This document shows, piece by piece, positions 21,916 to 35,212 of a DNA stretch of 64,000 nt (its first letter is position 1; each line of letters opens with the position of its first letter). The position numbers were made by a program, and so were the translations under genes. Source of the stretch: Isoetes taiwanensis (lineage: Eukaryota > Streptophyta > Lycopodiopsida > Isoetales > Isoetaceae); contig JAJEKV010000004.1 in NCBI GenBank assembly GCA_021234155.1, positions 5,894,109 to 5,958,108 of the forward strand, given 5' to 3'. The notes beneath the pieces were generated by a model, which made no database searches, had not been told where the DNA came from, and was given only the letters and a program-made list of their open reading frames with translations.

Positions 21916-23575
21916 TGTTGCCCCCAAAGGGCACATGCTAACTGTGTTCTATGCATTCAAGTTAGGTTAAGTCATTTTTGAAGACTAGGTCAAAGTTTGG
22001 AAGAGCTTGGTAGTCAACATTGGTGTGAAGGTCAAAGGATGCTTACCTTCTAAGTCAACAATTGCTCAAGCTAAAATTTCACAGGAGGTATTTTTTGGGA
22101 TCAAATGCTTAGTTAAGAATATGCTCTAGAAGAATCTGGGTTATGAAGTTTGGAAGACATCTTTTGAAGATTGGAAGTAAAGAGTTTGGAAGACCCCTTG
22201 ATGTATAGTTTCTAATTTTAGCCTTTGCTTTACCCCACTACCTCCATTTTTTCATCTTTGGCCCAACATTGCCCTCATACCTATTGCTTATTCCCTTGCC
22301 ATGCTCACCTTGCCATAATTACCATCTTGCTCAATTCCTTTGCCATTTCCTCCAAAAATCACTACATTACCTATTCAAAAACATTCAAGCCCTTGTTGCA
22401 AAGTTATTATTCCCCTCTTTTGCATTTCTATCCTTATCTCCCTACTAGCCCTTCATGATTTCTTTTTGCCTCCATCATGCCCTCATTAGGTATACTCTAA
22501 ACTTTGTCAAAAGATGCTCTAAAGATTCCATATCCCTTTGCACGTGTGGGTAACCTTCCCTATGGTTGAGAAGTTATAACCCTTTTAAAATATTCCATGG
22601 GAAATGCCTTTAAACCATTAGCCAAGCTTTTTAAATGATCAAATACGGCATATACAGAGCATATTCCTTCAAAAATACGAAACCGTATCGCGAAAAATAT
22701 GCGAAAATACAGCTGAAGAACCCTAAAACTGGAAATCCGGCTCGAATCACGCCATCCCGCGCTCCATTCTCTCTGAAACTACTCTATTCTTGGATTCCGG
22801 AACCTAAGCAACAATTTAAGCCTAAATTTATTACCTGAAATCACTGGAATCAAAATTCAAAAACTATATACAGGGGAAACACAATCACAACATTTTCGAA
22901 GGCCCAAACGCACTCAAATCCGACATTGATCAATGCTGAGCATGATTTGAAAGATTCTTGAAGTCCCTGAGCATTCCTCGACTGGATTTGCAAAGATCTA
23001 GTTGATATTACCATCAAAATTATCTTATGATGACTATTTTTCAGTATCTGTAACTTTGAAGCATCATATCAATATAAATTGACTGCCAAATTGTCAAATC
23101 CATCTCTGATACATTTCTTAGCAATTCTTGACACAAAATATTTTACAGAAAATCCCTGAGTGTTCCAAATCACTATTGGCCTGCTTGCCATCTATCCTCA
23201 AAGCAATTGTGAGCTAAAGGCTTTGAAAATATAAAAAATACCACTTCTAGTTCAAGTTAGAAAAATTAGCATTCTGTTCTGATCATTTTTTTACTGTATT
23301 TTGCCAAATCCAGCCTCAAAAAATACTTCTACAGTTCCAAATGGAAGTTTGACTTCATGCCTCTCTTCCTCATCACCATTAGAATACATGTGCTTTAAAA
23401 ATTCCCAAAAATACGCCAAAGAACTCCAAATCTCATTTTCTGATCACTGTTTTCCATAGTTGAGTTCTATTGACCAATTTTTGACCCCACTTTGAGATCG
23501 AATATTTTGCAAATTTATAGTCTGACTTGGTCAGAAACATTATCACTGGGTTCCTACAACTTTTTTTGAGCAAAA
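21916..23575 (+). repeat. C-type LTR, joined directly to gag
   Basis: Starts TGTTGCCCCCAAAGGGCA (hairpin-type start). The plus-strand sequence matches in reverse the LTR at 60924-62147 and 40813-41562. It runs up to about 23575 and passes abruptly into gag-pol coding sequence, so the LTR 3' end, PBS and gag 5' half are missing. The same junction occurs at about 54137 in copy 2. It includes non-coding sequence only. Confidence 0.7.
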
Positions 23576-23579
23576 GACA

Positions 23580-24090
23580 ATGGTTGTGCCTCCCCCTCCT
23601 GCTCAAAAGTTTGTAAAAAGAGAGAAGGATTGTGAGGATTTTGAATATTTGCTTAAGAACTCTAGGATCTGTGTGGACTTGCTGACTTTGCTCAAGATAG
23701 CTCCATCTTACAGGAAGAAAGTTCTCAATTTGACCAGAGAGGATGAGTTTGCTCTAACAAATCATATTGAAGAACATATGCTCACTCAGGAGCTTTCACC
23801 TGTGTTGCCAAAATGGGGAAGAAGATCTTAACTAAGGTTTTACTAGATGGAGGATCACCCCTAAATGTCATGCCTCATCATGTTATGAGGCTGTGTGGTC
23901 TTGAAATAGAGAAGAAGGCTCCAATGATATTGAAATCTTTCTCAAACACAAAAATCAACCCTGTTGGAATAGTCAGCAATGTGTCTATTGATGTTGAAGG
24001 GATAATGGTTGCAGCTAATTTTGTTGTGGTTGCTTTTGAAAGAATAGAAGACAAGTCAGACATATATGACTTACTCTTGGGGAGAAAATG
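23580..24090 (+). pseudogene. gag-pol: B1 gag C-terminus and protease, interrupted by A3
   Basis: Encodes VVPPPPAQKFVKRE... and LLTLLKIAPSYRKKVLNL, matching A1 residues about 385-425. After a frameshift near 23800 it continues with the protease active site LLDGGS and the tail DLLLGRK. The first 370 or so Gag residues are absent. The frame stops exactly where A3 is inserted (24091) and resumes at 35213 with KWLSTVDARP after the duplicated AAATG. It is about as close to A1 as a sister family would be. Confidence 0.85.
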
Positions 24091-26459
24091 TGCTGCCACA
24101 TTTTGTGGCAGCAAGAGGAAATTGTACAACACAAGAAGAAGACAAGCTGCCAATGCTGATTTTAAGCTGATTACACTCTTGAAGGATTATTTTGTTACAG
24201 ATCATTGAAGAATTTTTTTGATGAAGACTAAGGAAGGACATTCATGGAAGCTATTTCATTAGATCAAATTAAATGGTCACAAGGAGCAAGAAAAAGTCAA
24301 GTCATCATATTTGAGCAAACAAGAGAGCAAAGGACACAAACATTTACTTTGAAGACATAAGAAGGTTTTGAAGACCCCCAAGAGTTCCATGGTATGTGCA
24401 AAATAACTCTAGATCAAGTTCATATTGAGGCAAATTCCTATACCATTATTTCACCCCATACCACCTTCTTTCCTTGATTTCCAAGTTGGTACATCCTCAA
24501 TCAACCTTTGTTTCCAATTGACAACATTTTTGTCTAGCCAAAAAGCTTCACTCTCATCTCTTCCATAACTCCATACATTCATTTCCATGATAAGCTTCCA
24601 AAAAGAAAAATGGTCAAGAAATTTGCAAAAGTTATGCATAAAGGTGGCATTGTGCCACGTATAACCTTGGAAGCCACCTCACATCTCCATCATTCCTCAT
24701 CATCACTTACATCATACTCCCTCCATCCCCAAGTTCAAAAATTAAAAATTGGCTAAAGGGGCTTCCATTTTTCAAGTTGATTATGATTCTATGTAATATT
24801 GCCACTTGGGAGTGCCATGTCATTTGCACATCATCCTCCTCATCATCATATATGCCATACACGTGTCATCCACATCCATAAGTTGAAAAAGTTTTTTTGG
24901 CTAGACAAAAATTGAGTCAAGATACATTGCCATGTCATTTGCCTAGTCATCACCATTGCCATGTCATATGCCATCACAATTGCCTAGTCATCTTTTTTTT
25001 GCCATATTTCACATCCTATGGTTAAGCTATGCAAAAAATTATTCCTAGCAAAAGATTCCAATTGAGATGGGAGAATATGCTAATATCCTTTATCTTGGCC
25101 TTTGGATTATTGCCTTGAGATTCGTGCCTTTCTATAAAAATTAAAAAAAAATTTTCCTATTCTACCCCACCTAGCATTCTCTACCCCCCGCCACTCATCC
25201 ACCAATCCACACCCTCCATTGGCACCATGGGGCATGGGGGCGGGACGCGGGCTCTTCCCCTTCATAATGGCACGCTTATTCGAAGAAATTGCGGTAAAAT
25301 TCCTTTTTATACACTAGTCTCCGCTTTTTCTAAACATGCCTGTGGGATATTTGGACTATTTTTCAAGAACCCTAATTTTTCGATGAAGGCCAAGATCCGA
25401 AAATTGGTTGGAATTACCTGCTTAATCATAGCTCGCACCCTCCATTCACCTACACGCATCCATACCGACTCATAAACAAACAAAAATTTGAATTTCAAAC
25501 AGAATTTGCCAAGATTTGAACTGAAACAGGGCCGTTTAAGATGGATTGAGATCTTGCATTGTTTTCCTGGGTTGTATGCGTGAAGAACGCCGACTTGAAG
25601 CTTTTCCGAGGCGGATTGACTGATTCCTAGCTGCATTTGCTCCTCTAGCCTCCAAATTCGGAAGAATTGATTTCGCTATTGAGATTATCGACCACTTTTG
25701 AGATTATTGACAATTTGATCTGTTTGATTGTTTTTCCCGAGACCATTAGACTCTGGGAAATTGATGTTGATCTTTTGAATAGCTTCTTGAATGAAAATCA
25801 ACCTTAGAAAAAAAATTCGTGTGGTGATTGTTCTTGAGTTTAATCCTTGATTTTCAGAAAACTAAAAAATAATTTAGTTTGAAATTTTATGCACTATAAC
25901 TAGAGGGTATTTCCGAACTGATACACTTGAAAAACACAAAAAAGCCAATTAGATTTCATATTAGGTAAAGTTGCTCGGGTTCTTACGCACGACCGATAGG
26001 AGATTTTAATCAAATTCTACCCTTTAGGTTGTTAATTTCCTGAAATTTTTAAGTTGCCTTCAATCTAGACACCAGTCGAGATATCTCAAATTTCCAAAAC
26101 TAAAAAACTTGTTCCATCTTCAATCTGCAAAAAAAATAGCTTGCATTGCTGGGTATTGACCAATTTTTGACCCAAAGTGTGATTTTGAGAACCTTGCTTA
26201 TCTCAGCTCTATCTAGACTTTTGAACACCGATTCCCACATCATTGTTAAGAAGATCTCTATCAAAAATCAATTGATTTGCTTGATTTGATTTTAAATGGC
26301 ACAAGTTTATGGTCGGACCATTTTTTTTGCTTCAGGGAAAGCAACCGATCTTGAAATTTCAAAGACTTTTCCAGTTTTGGTGATTCAGAGTGGTTGCCTT
26401 TAAGCAACCCGGAGGTTCTAAACCATTAGGTTGGAGGTTTTGCCAAAAAGCCTTCAACA
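24091..26459 (+). repeat. A3 5' LTR
   Basis: About 2.37 kb; the terminal hairpin is at 24091-24113 and it ends CCTTCAACA. It differs from A1 mostly at CTG/CAG triplets and homopolymers. Confidence 0.95.
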
Positions 26460-26462
26460 TTT

Positions 26463-26481
26463 TGGAGGTTCTACCGAGATT
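26463..26481 (+). promoter_or_regulatory. A3 primer-binding site, tRNA-Gln
   Basis: TGGAGGTTCTACCGAGATT, three bases after the LTR end. It is identical to the A1 and A2 sites. Confidence 0.75.
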
Positions 26482-26503
26482 ACTATACTTTGAAGAAGAA
26501 TTA

Positions 26504-29500
26504 ATGGCACCAAGAAGGGGAAATGATCATACCGAGCAGCCCGAGGCACAAGAAAACCCCGAGAGTTCTGCAGCCCCAAAGGAATCAATGTATTGGGGAA
26601 CACTTGTCTCCATCAATCTTATGAGCTTAGTGTGCCGGTTCCTCGCACCAACTTTTGATCCTAGCATAAATGCTAATTATTTTTGAAGGTTTTTGAGGAA
26701 TATTACCGGGATTATGGACACAAGAAAGGCTGCAAGCTCTCGAAATTCAAGAAATGTTTCAAGAATGAGGAGGTAAGAGCATGGTTAGATTATGTGACTG
26801 CTTTAGGTACTAGAACATGGGAAGATATTGTGCCTAAGTTTCTAACCAGATTTGGGAAATTGGTTAAGCCAAGAGAATTAGCTCTGAGCTACACTCATTC
26901 CACATCAAGCATGGTGAGACTATTCATCAATATACGAAAGGTTTAATGCATATTTGTTAAAATGCCAAACCGAGCATGTCCTCCATCATACTTTGGATTT
27001 AGTAGCAGCTTTTATAAATGGATTAAGTGACAGACCTAGGGTGCACAAGAAGATGACCAGATACGGGATTCAAGGATTTGACACCATACATAAGGCCTTT
27101 ACTAAAGCTTCTGAGAATTAGCAGATGTTTATTTCGTTCAACCCAACCTATGATGCGATTTACTAATGATCCTTTTCACCGTAATTTGAACAGAATACAC
27201 AACATCGGTGCCAATCTATGCCGTCAAGCGTAAGGAGAAGAGAACTACCAAGGCCGAGGAGGCAATTATCCCTACCGCAGATTCAAAATCTGAAGTTGCT
27301 CAAGATGGCTGAGGGCATTGGCTGAAGTGACTAAACAACTTCAAGAGTTGAAGGCATCCAAACCTCGAGAAAGGGTCTTTCCCCATGCATTCATTGTCTA
27401 AGGGATAGTCATTCTTCCTCAAGTTTGTTATTATAGGCCTTGCCTTAAGTGTGGTAGGAGAGGGCATTATGGTAAAGAATGTCCTGTTTGTACTTTTGTA
27501 AGGGCATAGGTCATCTTGAAGATAAGTGTAGTGTCAAAGAGTATTTTGCTAGACAAGAGTTAGCCAAAGCAACAGTAAACAAGTGCATCTATCGATTTGT
27601 GCAGGAAATGGAGGATCAAGAAGAGATTTTGGTCAGCATACACACTCGAGGAATGCTGGAATCCAAAGGCAAAGAAGCAGATTTGTAACCAAAAGAAGGG
27701 AATGCAAAGAAGAGGTAAAGATTTTGAAGGCAATCAGGTATTATCTCATCCCCTTGCTCAAAAAATTGTTCATCAAGATAAGGAGAGGAAAGATGAAATT
27801 ATTCAGTAGTACCACCTCCTCCAGCCCAAAAATTTGCAAGAAAAGATAAAGAAGGAGAAGATTTGGAGATTTTGCTAAAAAAATTCTAAGATAAGCATAG
27901 ACTTACTAACCTTGCTAAGGATTGCTCCCTCTTCTACAGAAAAAAAGTTGTTGAGTTTAAATGAGGAAAAAGAGGATATGTTTACTAATCATGTTGGTGA
28001 GCTTGTATTATCCCGGATGATGCTGATCCGTGGCCTTTTACTTGTGTTGCAAACATTGGTAAAAAGGTTCTAACCAAAGTATTATTAGATGGTGGTTCCC
28101 TTTGAATGTGATGCCACATCACATAATGAAATCTTGTGGTTTGGAATGTGATAGACGAAAGCACCTATGGTTTTGAAATCATTCTCTAACACAAAAATTC
28201 ATCCTATAGGGATAATTAGTAGTGTTTTAGTTGACATTGAGGGTATTATTGTGGCTGCTAGTTTTGTGGTGGTAGCTTTTGAAGGGGTTGATGAGAATAA
28301 TTGATATTTATGATCTACTTTTGGGCAGAAATGGTTGTCTACCGTGGATGCAAGGCCGGTGGTCCAAGGGAGAATGTATTATTTCAGATGGGAAAAAGAA
28401 AGTGACTCTCTACAAAGGGGGTTGGAGAACCGGAGACCTTAAATTTCTTAGAGATAGACATGCTATCCCAAAATCCTTGTGGAGAATATGAGATTTCTGT
28501 TCCTACAATTGCAACATGTTCAATAGAAGAGGGTAAGCTAAAAAATCTGGTGAACATGCATACATGTGGTTTGATGGAGGTATATCAAAAAATTGAATGT
28601 TGTCGCTTCTTCTCGCAATTATCGAGATAACTCTAACAAGCTTTTGGCTAAAGTTGGCAGAATTTACTCGGGGATAACATCAAATGTGGCAGAATACGAG
28701 CTCTATTAGCAGGCTTACAAGAAGCCAAACATTTGGGAATTAATGAGTCGGTTATATTTGGAGATTCTCAAAATTGTTTTGCAAACGTATTGGGAGAATA
28801 TCAGTCAAAGAATCTGATATGATTTTCTTAAGGGATGAAGTTTTGGGAGAATTATTGGATTTCAAAAGATGGGAGATACATCATATACCAAGGGAGTTTA
28901 ATTCAGAGGTGATGCACTTTGCGTAAGTGTTCTATTAGAGCATCTAGCTGAAGGTGCCATCAATGAGGAAGAATTGGAGAGGAAAGAATTACAGCAGTTG
29001 TATCCCATATTAGTGATTAATGCTAGTGAGGAAAAAAAAAGCCCGTGGAGTCAAGATAAAAAAAAGAATAATCAGGGAAAGGACTCTTTATGTAGGGATT
29101 TATTTCGGAAGAGGATGAGAGTAGGGTAAGAGATTTTTTGAAGAATGGAGTGATGTATTTGCTTGGGATTATGATGAGCTGAAAGGGTTGACAAGAAGAT
29201 TTGTGAATTTGAGATAAAAACAAAGGAAGGAGTTAAGCCAAGAATACAAAAACTGAGGAGGATAAATGGATCATTGATGACCTTGATTAGGGAAGAATTG
29301 AATAGGATGAAGGATGCCGGGGTAATAGCGTAAAATTATGAATCCGTAATGGTTATCTTGTATAGTACCCATTGAGAAAAAAGAATAAGACAATTAGGAT
29401 ATGCATTGATTATAGGGAGCTCAACAAAGCCACAATTAAGGACCTGTTATCCTCTACCTTTTTAGAGGAAGTGCTATATGCAGTAGCAGGTAAGGAAATG

Positions 29501-31874
29501 TTTTCATTCTTGGATGGTTTTTCGGTTTCAATCAAATCAAAGATAAAGGAGGAGGATCAACCAAAGACCGCTTTCATTACACCTTGGGGTAATTTTGCAA
29601 TGAAAAAAAAATGCCTTTTGGACTAATGAATGCTCCTGCCACTTTTCGAGAGCTATGGACACTATTTTCAAGGAGATGCCTGTCAATTACTTCAGGGTGT
29701 TTCTGGATGATTTGTGTTTAGGCACATTTATCAGAGATCATTTCAGTTTGCTAACAAAAATATGTTCATTATGCAGGGGAAGTGGAGTGAGCCTAAATCC
29801 TAAGAAATGTGTTTTCTTCTGTTCTAAAGGGGATCTTCTTGGACATGAGATATCAACTCAAGGGATCCAGGTGGCTGCAGGGAAATTGGAAGCCTTGAAG
29901 AAGTTGACACCACCGTAAACCCTCAAAAAGGTTAAAGGTTTTATGGGGATGACAAGTTTTCTTAGGATATATGTGCCTCACTTATCACACATTATTTGTC
30001 CTATAGCCAGGTTGACCAGGGTTGGTAAATACTCCAAAGAAGAGAGTAAGTATATTTTTATAAAATGGGATGATGTTTGCCAGAGAGCTTTTGAGGAAAT
30101 TATAGAAACCCTTTGCAATCCTACTATTTTAAAACCTCCCTGATCTTACAAAAACTTTCAATCGCATATATAAGTGTGACCAAGAGAGCCATAGGTATAG
30201 CCCCACTCAGAACATGGAATTATAGCCTTTTCAAGCAAAAAACTGGTCCGACCACGTAACTTAGATATCAAAGATTAGAAAAAGTGCTTTGCTGCACTAA
30301 TGTTCTTATTGGAAAAGCATGGACACTTCATCGCTTAATACCATACCCAGGTTTTCATGAAGCAAAACCCATTGACACTATTGTTTGCAAAAAATTTACC
30401 AAAGGCAAAGTTATGCAGATGGGCTTGTAAGGTACAAAATTATGATATTGACATTAAAGTAATTAAAGTTCTTGAAGATCCTAGTGCTTATTTGCCTAAT
30501 ATGATGTTTAAGTATGAAGATCAAGAAGGTTTGAATGAGGAAAATACAACTAACATAGTAGCTTTTGGCGTTGAGATGATTGATTGGCGTGGTTGACATT
30601 AAGAATTTTTGGAGCATCTTTGAGATACCAAAAGATCTGAATAGCAGCCAAATGAGGAGGTTCAAGGAAAAGTGTAAAACTTTTAGGCTCATTGAAGGTG
30701 TGCTATGTAAGGTGGATAAAGAAGGGTGCTGCTTTCGGTGTGTTGACAAGGGTGAGGCTGAATTAATCATAGAGGCATGCCATGAAGGCATTTGTGGAGG
30801 CCATTATCTTTGTAGATACTACAAAGAAAGAAGATCATGAGGTCGTGGTACTTTTGGCCAACCTTGTTTAAAGATTGTTATAATAAAATTAAAAGTTGTC
30901 ATAAGTGCCAGATTTTTGGAAAAAGAATATTGCAGCCAGCACCACTTACTGCCATTGTATCACCTGGACCATTCCAAGTTTGGGGTTTGGATTTTATAGG
31001 ACCCTTAGATCCCCCTTCATCTGCTCAACATCAATATATCTTGGTTGCAAATGCAGTTACTTCACTAAATGGGCGTAAGTTTTACCTCTTAGGGAAGCAA
31101 ATGCTTTTACAACTGCTAGGTTCCTGCATGAAAATATTTGCAGCAGGTTTGGGATACCTTTTAAAATTATATCTGACAGAGGAACTCAGTTTGTAAATCA
31201 AGTTATTGCTACACTCCTAGAGATCCTTAAGGTTAAGCATGTAAAGAGTTCAGCCTACTATCCACAGGGAAATGGCCAAGCAGAATCAACAAACAAGGTT
31301 CTTAAGTCCATATTGCAAAAAACTGTTAGTTTGTCAAAAAGAGATTGGCATGAAAAACTTTATGATGCATTGTGGGCTTATAGAACTACAGTAAAAAATT
31401 CTACCAATCATACTCCATTTAGCTTGGTTTATGGTGTGGAATCTGTGGTTCCTATAGAGCTCGAAAGTTACCTTCATTAAGGTTGGCTCATAGAATCAAT
31501 CTGGAAATGGAAGAAGCTGTGAGGGAAAGGTGTGTAAGGCTGATGCAATTGGATGAGCACAGATATGAAGCAGAAAATGCTGTTATGATTAAAAAGGCCA
31601 AGGATGTTGCAGCTTTTAAAGCTGCTCACAAGCTCCAAGGAATATTCAAGGAAGGGGAATTGGTTTTGAAATGGAATAAAGCAAGGGAGAAGGTTGCAAG
31701 CAAATTTGAGAATTTATGGGAGGGTCCTTTTGAAGTTATAGGTGTAGCGGGGATCGAGATTCAATGACCGGTTAAGATCTGTGGAAGATAACTATAAGTC
31801 TGCCAAATCCTATCAACATTCTACATTTGAAGAGGTATTGGCAACAACATGTTGCCCTATGTTTGTTTGCATAA
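26504..31874 (+). pseudogene. gag-pol: A3 gag-pol, many frameshifts
   Basis: Same domain order as A1: Gag from MAPRRG at 26504, zinc knuckles (about 27390-27540), protease (about 28070-28340), archaeal-type RNase H (about 28560-28940), RT (about 29230-29900, FLDD at about 29698), gypsy RNase H (about 30140-30540), H2C2 finger (about 30770-30910) and integrase to TAA at 31872. More than fifteen indels interrupt it. Long stretches (for example 29690-30130, 30350-30540 and 31090-31450) match A1 almost perfectly, while other parts carry clustered CTG-to-CCG and CAG-to-CG or CGT changes. Patchy polishing is a likely cause; an intact original cannot be excluded. Confidence 0.88.
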
Positions 31875-32815
31875 TCTGAAGATGCATCCTTAACTTAAAT
31901 TAGGATTTAAGTGTGTTTAGACATAAATTCAACTTTGAGAAAAAATTATAAAAAGATAAAAACATCAAAAACATCAAAAACATTTTGTTCTATATGTTGC
32001 TGTGATTGATTAAGTATTATTCTGACTTTTATTCTTGCTTAAAATGTCATGTGTAGCTTTTAACAGTGTTTTAGCAAATCGGGATGTTGTCTTCAAGAGG
32101 TTGAATATTTTCCATGCGTTTCACCGGTCGACCATCGCTCATCATCGTGCATTAGTGATCTTGCCCAAAGATCCGAGCCTTATTCCTTACCTTCACTTCA
32201 TGATCATGTCCTTCTAGCAAGCTCGCCAAATCAACATCCCACACAAGCGGGCTTGCAAATGCTAATCATCTTTATTTGTCATGCGTGCATCAGCCGGCCA
32301 TTATTCATCTGCACATTTGTGGTCCTACCTAGCATCAAGCCTTATCATATACTCTTCTTTCCATATTCCTATTCCTTTAGCAAGCAATTGCCAAATCAAC
32401 ATCCCACCAAGCGGGCTTGCAAATGCTAATCATCTTTATTTGTCATGCGGGTGCACCAGGTTGGCCATCATTCATCCGCACATTTGTGGTCCTACCTAGC
32501 ATCAAGCCTTATCATATACTCTTCTTTTCATATTCCTATCCCTTTAGCAAGCAATCGCCAAATCAACATCCCACCAAGCAGTTTTGCAAATGCTTTGAAC
32601 ATTTTATTTCCATGCGGGTGCACCAGCCATTGTCATACTTCCATCTCGCTCACTTGTTGGCCTATTTATTCCATATGACTTCACTCCTTGCCACATTCAT
32701 TTCCCTCGAAGTGCCTAGTTCAACTTCCCATCAAGGCAAACTTCTCAACATGTTTGGTTGTGAGAGGTTGAAGTATGGGAGGCCGCGCACTCAGCTCTTT
32801 CTTTTTTTAGCATGA
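31875..32815 (+). repeat. A3 3' UTR with tandem array
   Basis: Counterpart of 8360-9302. Units start near 32114, 32280, 32443 and 32611, with CATGCAGG altered to CATGCGGG or CATGCGT. The region ends with a pyrimidine tract and TTAGCATGA before the LTR at 32816. No gene is seen. Confidence 0.82.
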
Positions 32816-35212
32816 TGCTTGCCACATTTTGTGGCAGCAAAGAGGAAATTGTACAACACAAGAAGAAGACAAGCTGCCAATGCTGATTTTAAGCTGATTA
32901 CACTCTTGAAGGATTATTTTGTTACGGATCATTGAAGAATTTTTTTTGATGAAGACTAAGGAAGGACATTCATGGAAGCTATTTCATTAGATCAAATTAA
33001 ATGGTCACAAGGAGCAAGAAAAAGTCAAGTCATCATATTTGAGCAAACAAGAGAGCAAAGGACACAAACATTTACTTTGAAGACATAAGAAGGTTTTGAA
33101 GACCCCCAAGAGTTCCATGGTATGTGCAAAATAACTCTAGATCAAGTTCATATTGAGGCAAATTCCTATACCATTATTTCACCCCATACCACCTTCTTTC
33201 CTTGATTTCCAAGTTGGTACATCCTCAATCAACCTTGTTTTCCAATTGACAACATTTTTGTCTAGCCAAAAAGCTTCACTCTCATCTCTTCCATAACTCC
33301 ATACATTCATTTCCATGATAAGCTTCCAAAAAGAAAAATGGTCAAGAAATTTGCAAAAGTTATGCATAAAGGTGGCATTGTGCCACGTATAACCTTGAAG
33401 CCACCTCACATCTCCATCATTCCTCATCATCACTTACATCATACTCCCTCCATCCCCAAGTTCAAAAATTAAAAATTGGCTAAAGGGCTTCCATTTTTCA
33501 AGTTGATTATGATTCTATGTAATATTGCCACTTGGGAGTGCCATGTCATTTGCACATCATCCTCCTCATCATCATATATGCCATACACGTGTCATCCACA
33601 TCCATAAGTTGAAAAAGTTTTTTGGCTAGACAAAAAATTGAGTCAAGATACATTGCCATGTCATTTGCCTAGTCATCACCATTGCCATGTCATATGCCAT
33701 CACAATTGCCTAGTCATCTTTTTTTTGCCATATTTCACATCCTATGGTTAAGCTATGCAAAAATTATTCCTAGCAAAAGATTCCAATTGAGATGGGAGAA
33801 TATGCTAATATCCTTTATCTTGGCCTTTGGATTATTGCCTTGAGATTCGTGCCTTTCTATAAAAATTAAAAAAAAAAAAAAATTTTCCTATTCTACCCCA
33901 CCTAGCATTCTCTACCCCCCCCTGCCAGCTCATCCACCAATCCACACCCTCCACGTGGCACCATGGGGCATGGGGGGGCGAGACCGCACGCGGTTCCCCC
34001 CTTCATAATGGCACGCTTATTCTAAGAAATTGCGGTAAAATTCCTTTTATACACTAGTCCGCTTTTTTTCTAAACATGCCTCGTGGGATATTTGGACTAT
34101 TTTTCAAGAACCCTAATTTTCGATGAAGGCCAAGATCCGGAAAATTGGTTGGAATTACCTCGCTTAATCATAGCTCTGCACCCTCCATTCACCTACACGC
34201 ATCCATACCGACTCATAAACAAACAAAAATTTGAATTTCAAACAGGAATTTGCCAAGATTTGAACTGAAACAGGGCCGTTTAAGATGGATTGAGATCTTG
34301 CATTGTTTTCCGGGGGTTGTATGCGTGAAGAACGCCGACTTGAAGCTTTTCCCGAGCGGATTGACTGATTCCTAGTCGCATTTGCTCCTCTAGCCTCCAA
34401 ATTCGGAAGAATTGACGGGCTATTGAGATTATCGACCACTTTTGAGATTATTGACAATTTGATCTGTTTGATTGTTTTTCCTGAGACCATTAGACTCAGG
34501 GAAATTGATGTTGATCTTTTGAATAGCTTCTTGAATGAAAATCTGACCTTAGAAAAAAATTCGTGTGGTGATTGTTCTTGAGTTTAATCCTTGATTTTCA
34601 GAAAACTAAAAAATAATTTAGTTTGAAATTTTATGCACTATAACTAGAGGGTATTTCCGAACTGATACACTTGAAAAAACACAAAAAAGCCAATTAGATT
34701 TCATATTAGGTAAAGTTGCTCTCGGGTTCTTGCACAGTCAGACTGATAGGAGATTTTAATCAAATTCTACCCTTTAGGTTGTTAATTTCCTGAAATTTTT
34801 AAGTTGCCTTCAATCTAGACACCAAATGAGATATCTCAAATTTCCAAAACTAAAAAACTTGTTCCATCTTCAATCTGCAAAAATAGCTTGTTGTTCTTGG
34901 TATTGACCAATTTTTGACCCAGTCAGAAGTGTGATTTTGAGAACCTTGCTTATCTCAGCTCTATCTAGACTTTTGAACACTGATTCCCACATCTGTTAAG
35001 AAGATCTCTATCAAAAAATCAATTGATTTGCTTGATTTGATTTTAAATGGCACAAGTTTATGGTCAGACCATTTTTTTTGCTTCAGGGAAAGCAGTCTGA
35101 TCTTGAAATTTCAGTGACTTTTCCAGGTTTTGGTGATTCAGAGTGGTTGCCTTAAGCAACCTGGAGGTTCTAAACCATTAGGTTGGAGGTTTTGCCAAAA
35201 AAGCCTTCAACA
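32816..35212 (+). repeat. A3 3' LTR
   Basis: About 2.4 kb; it starts with the terminal hairpin (one extra T inside the stem, probably an error) and ends CCTTCAACA at 35212, followed by AAATG. Confidence 0.95.

Larger units (their letters stand above)
24091..35212 (+). mobile_element. Ty3/gypsy LTR retrotransposon A3, complete, Tat-like
   Basis: Same family as A1. 5' LTR 24091-26459, PBS 26463-26481, gag-pol 26504-31874, 3' UTR array, 3' LTR 32816-35212. AAATG at 24086-24090 and 35213-35217 is the target duplication. The interrupted protease frame of B1 (LLLGRK / KWLST) is restored by removing it, and copy 2 shows the empty site at 54644-54648. Length is about 11.12 kb, as for A1. Confidence 0.95.
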
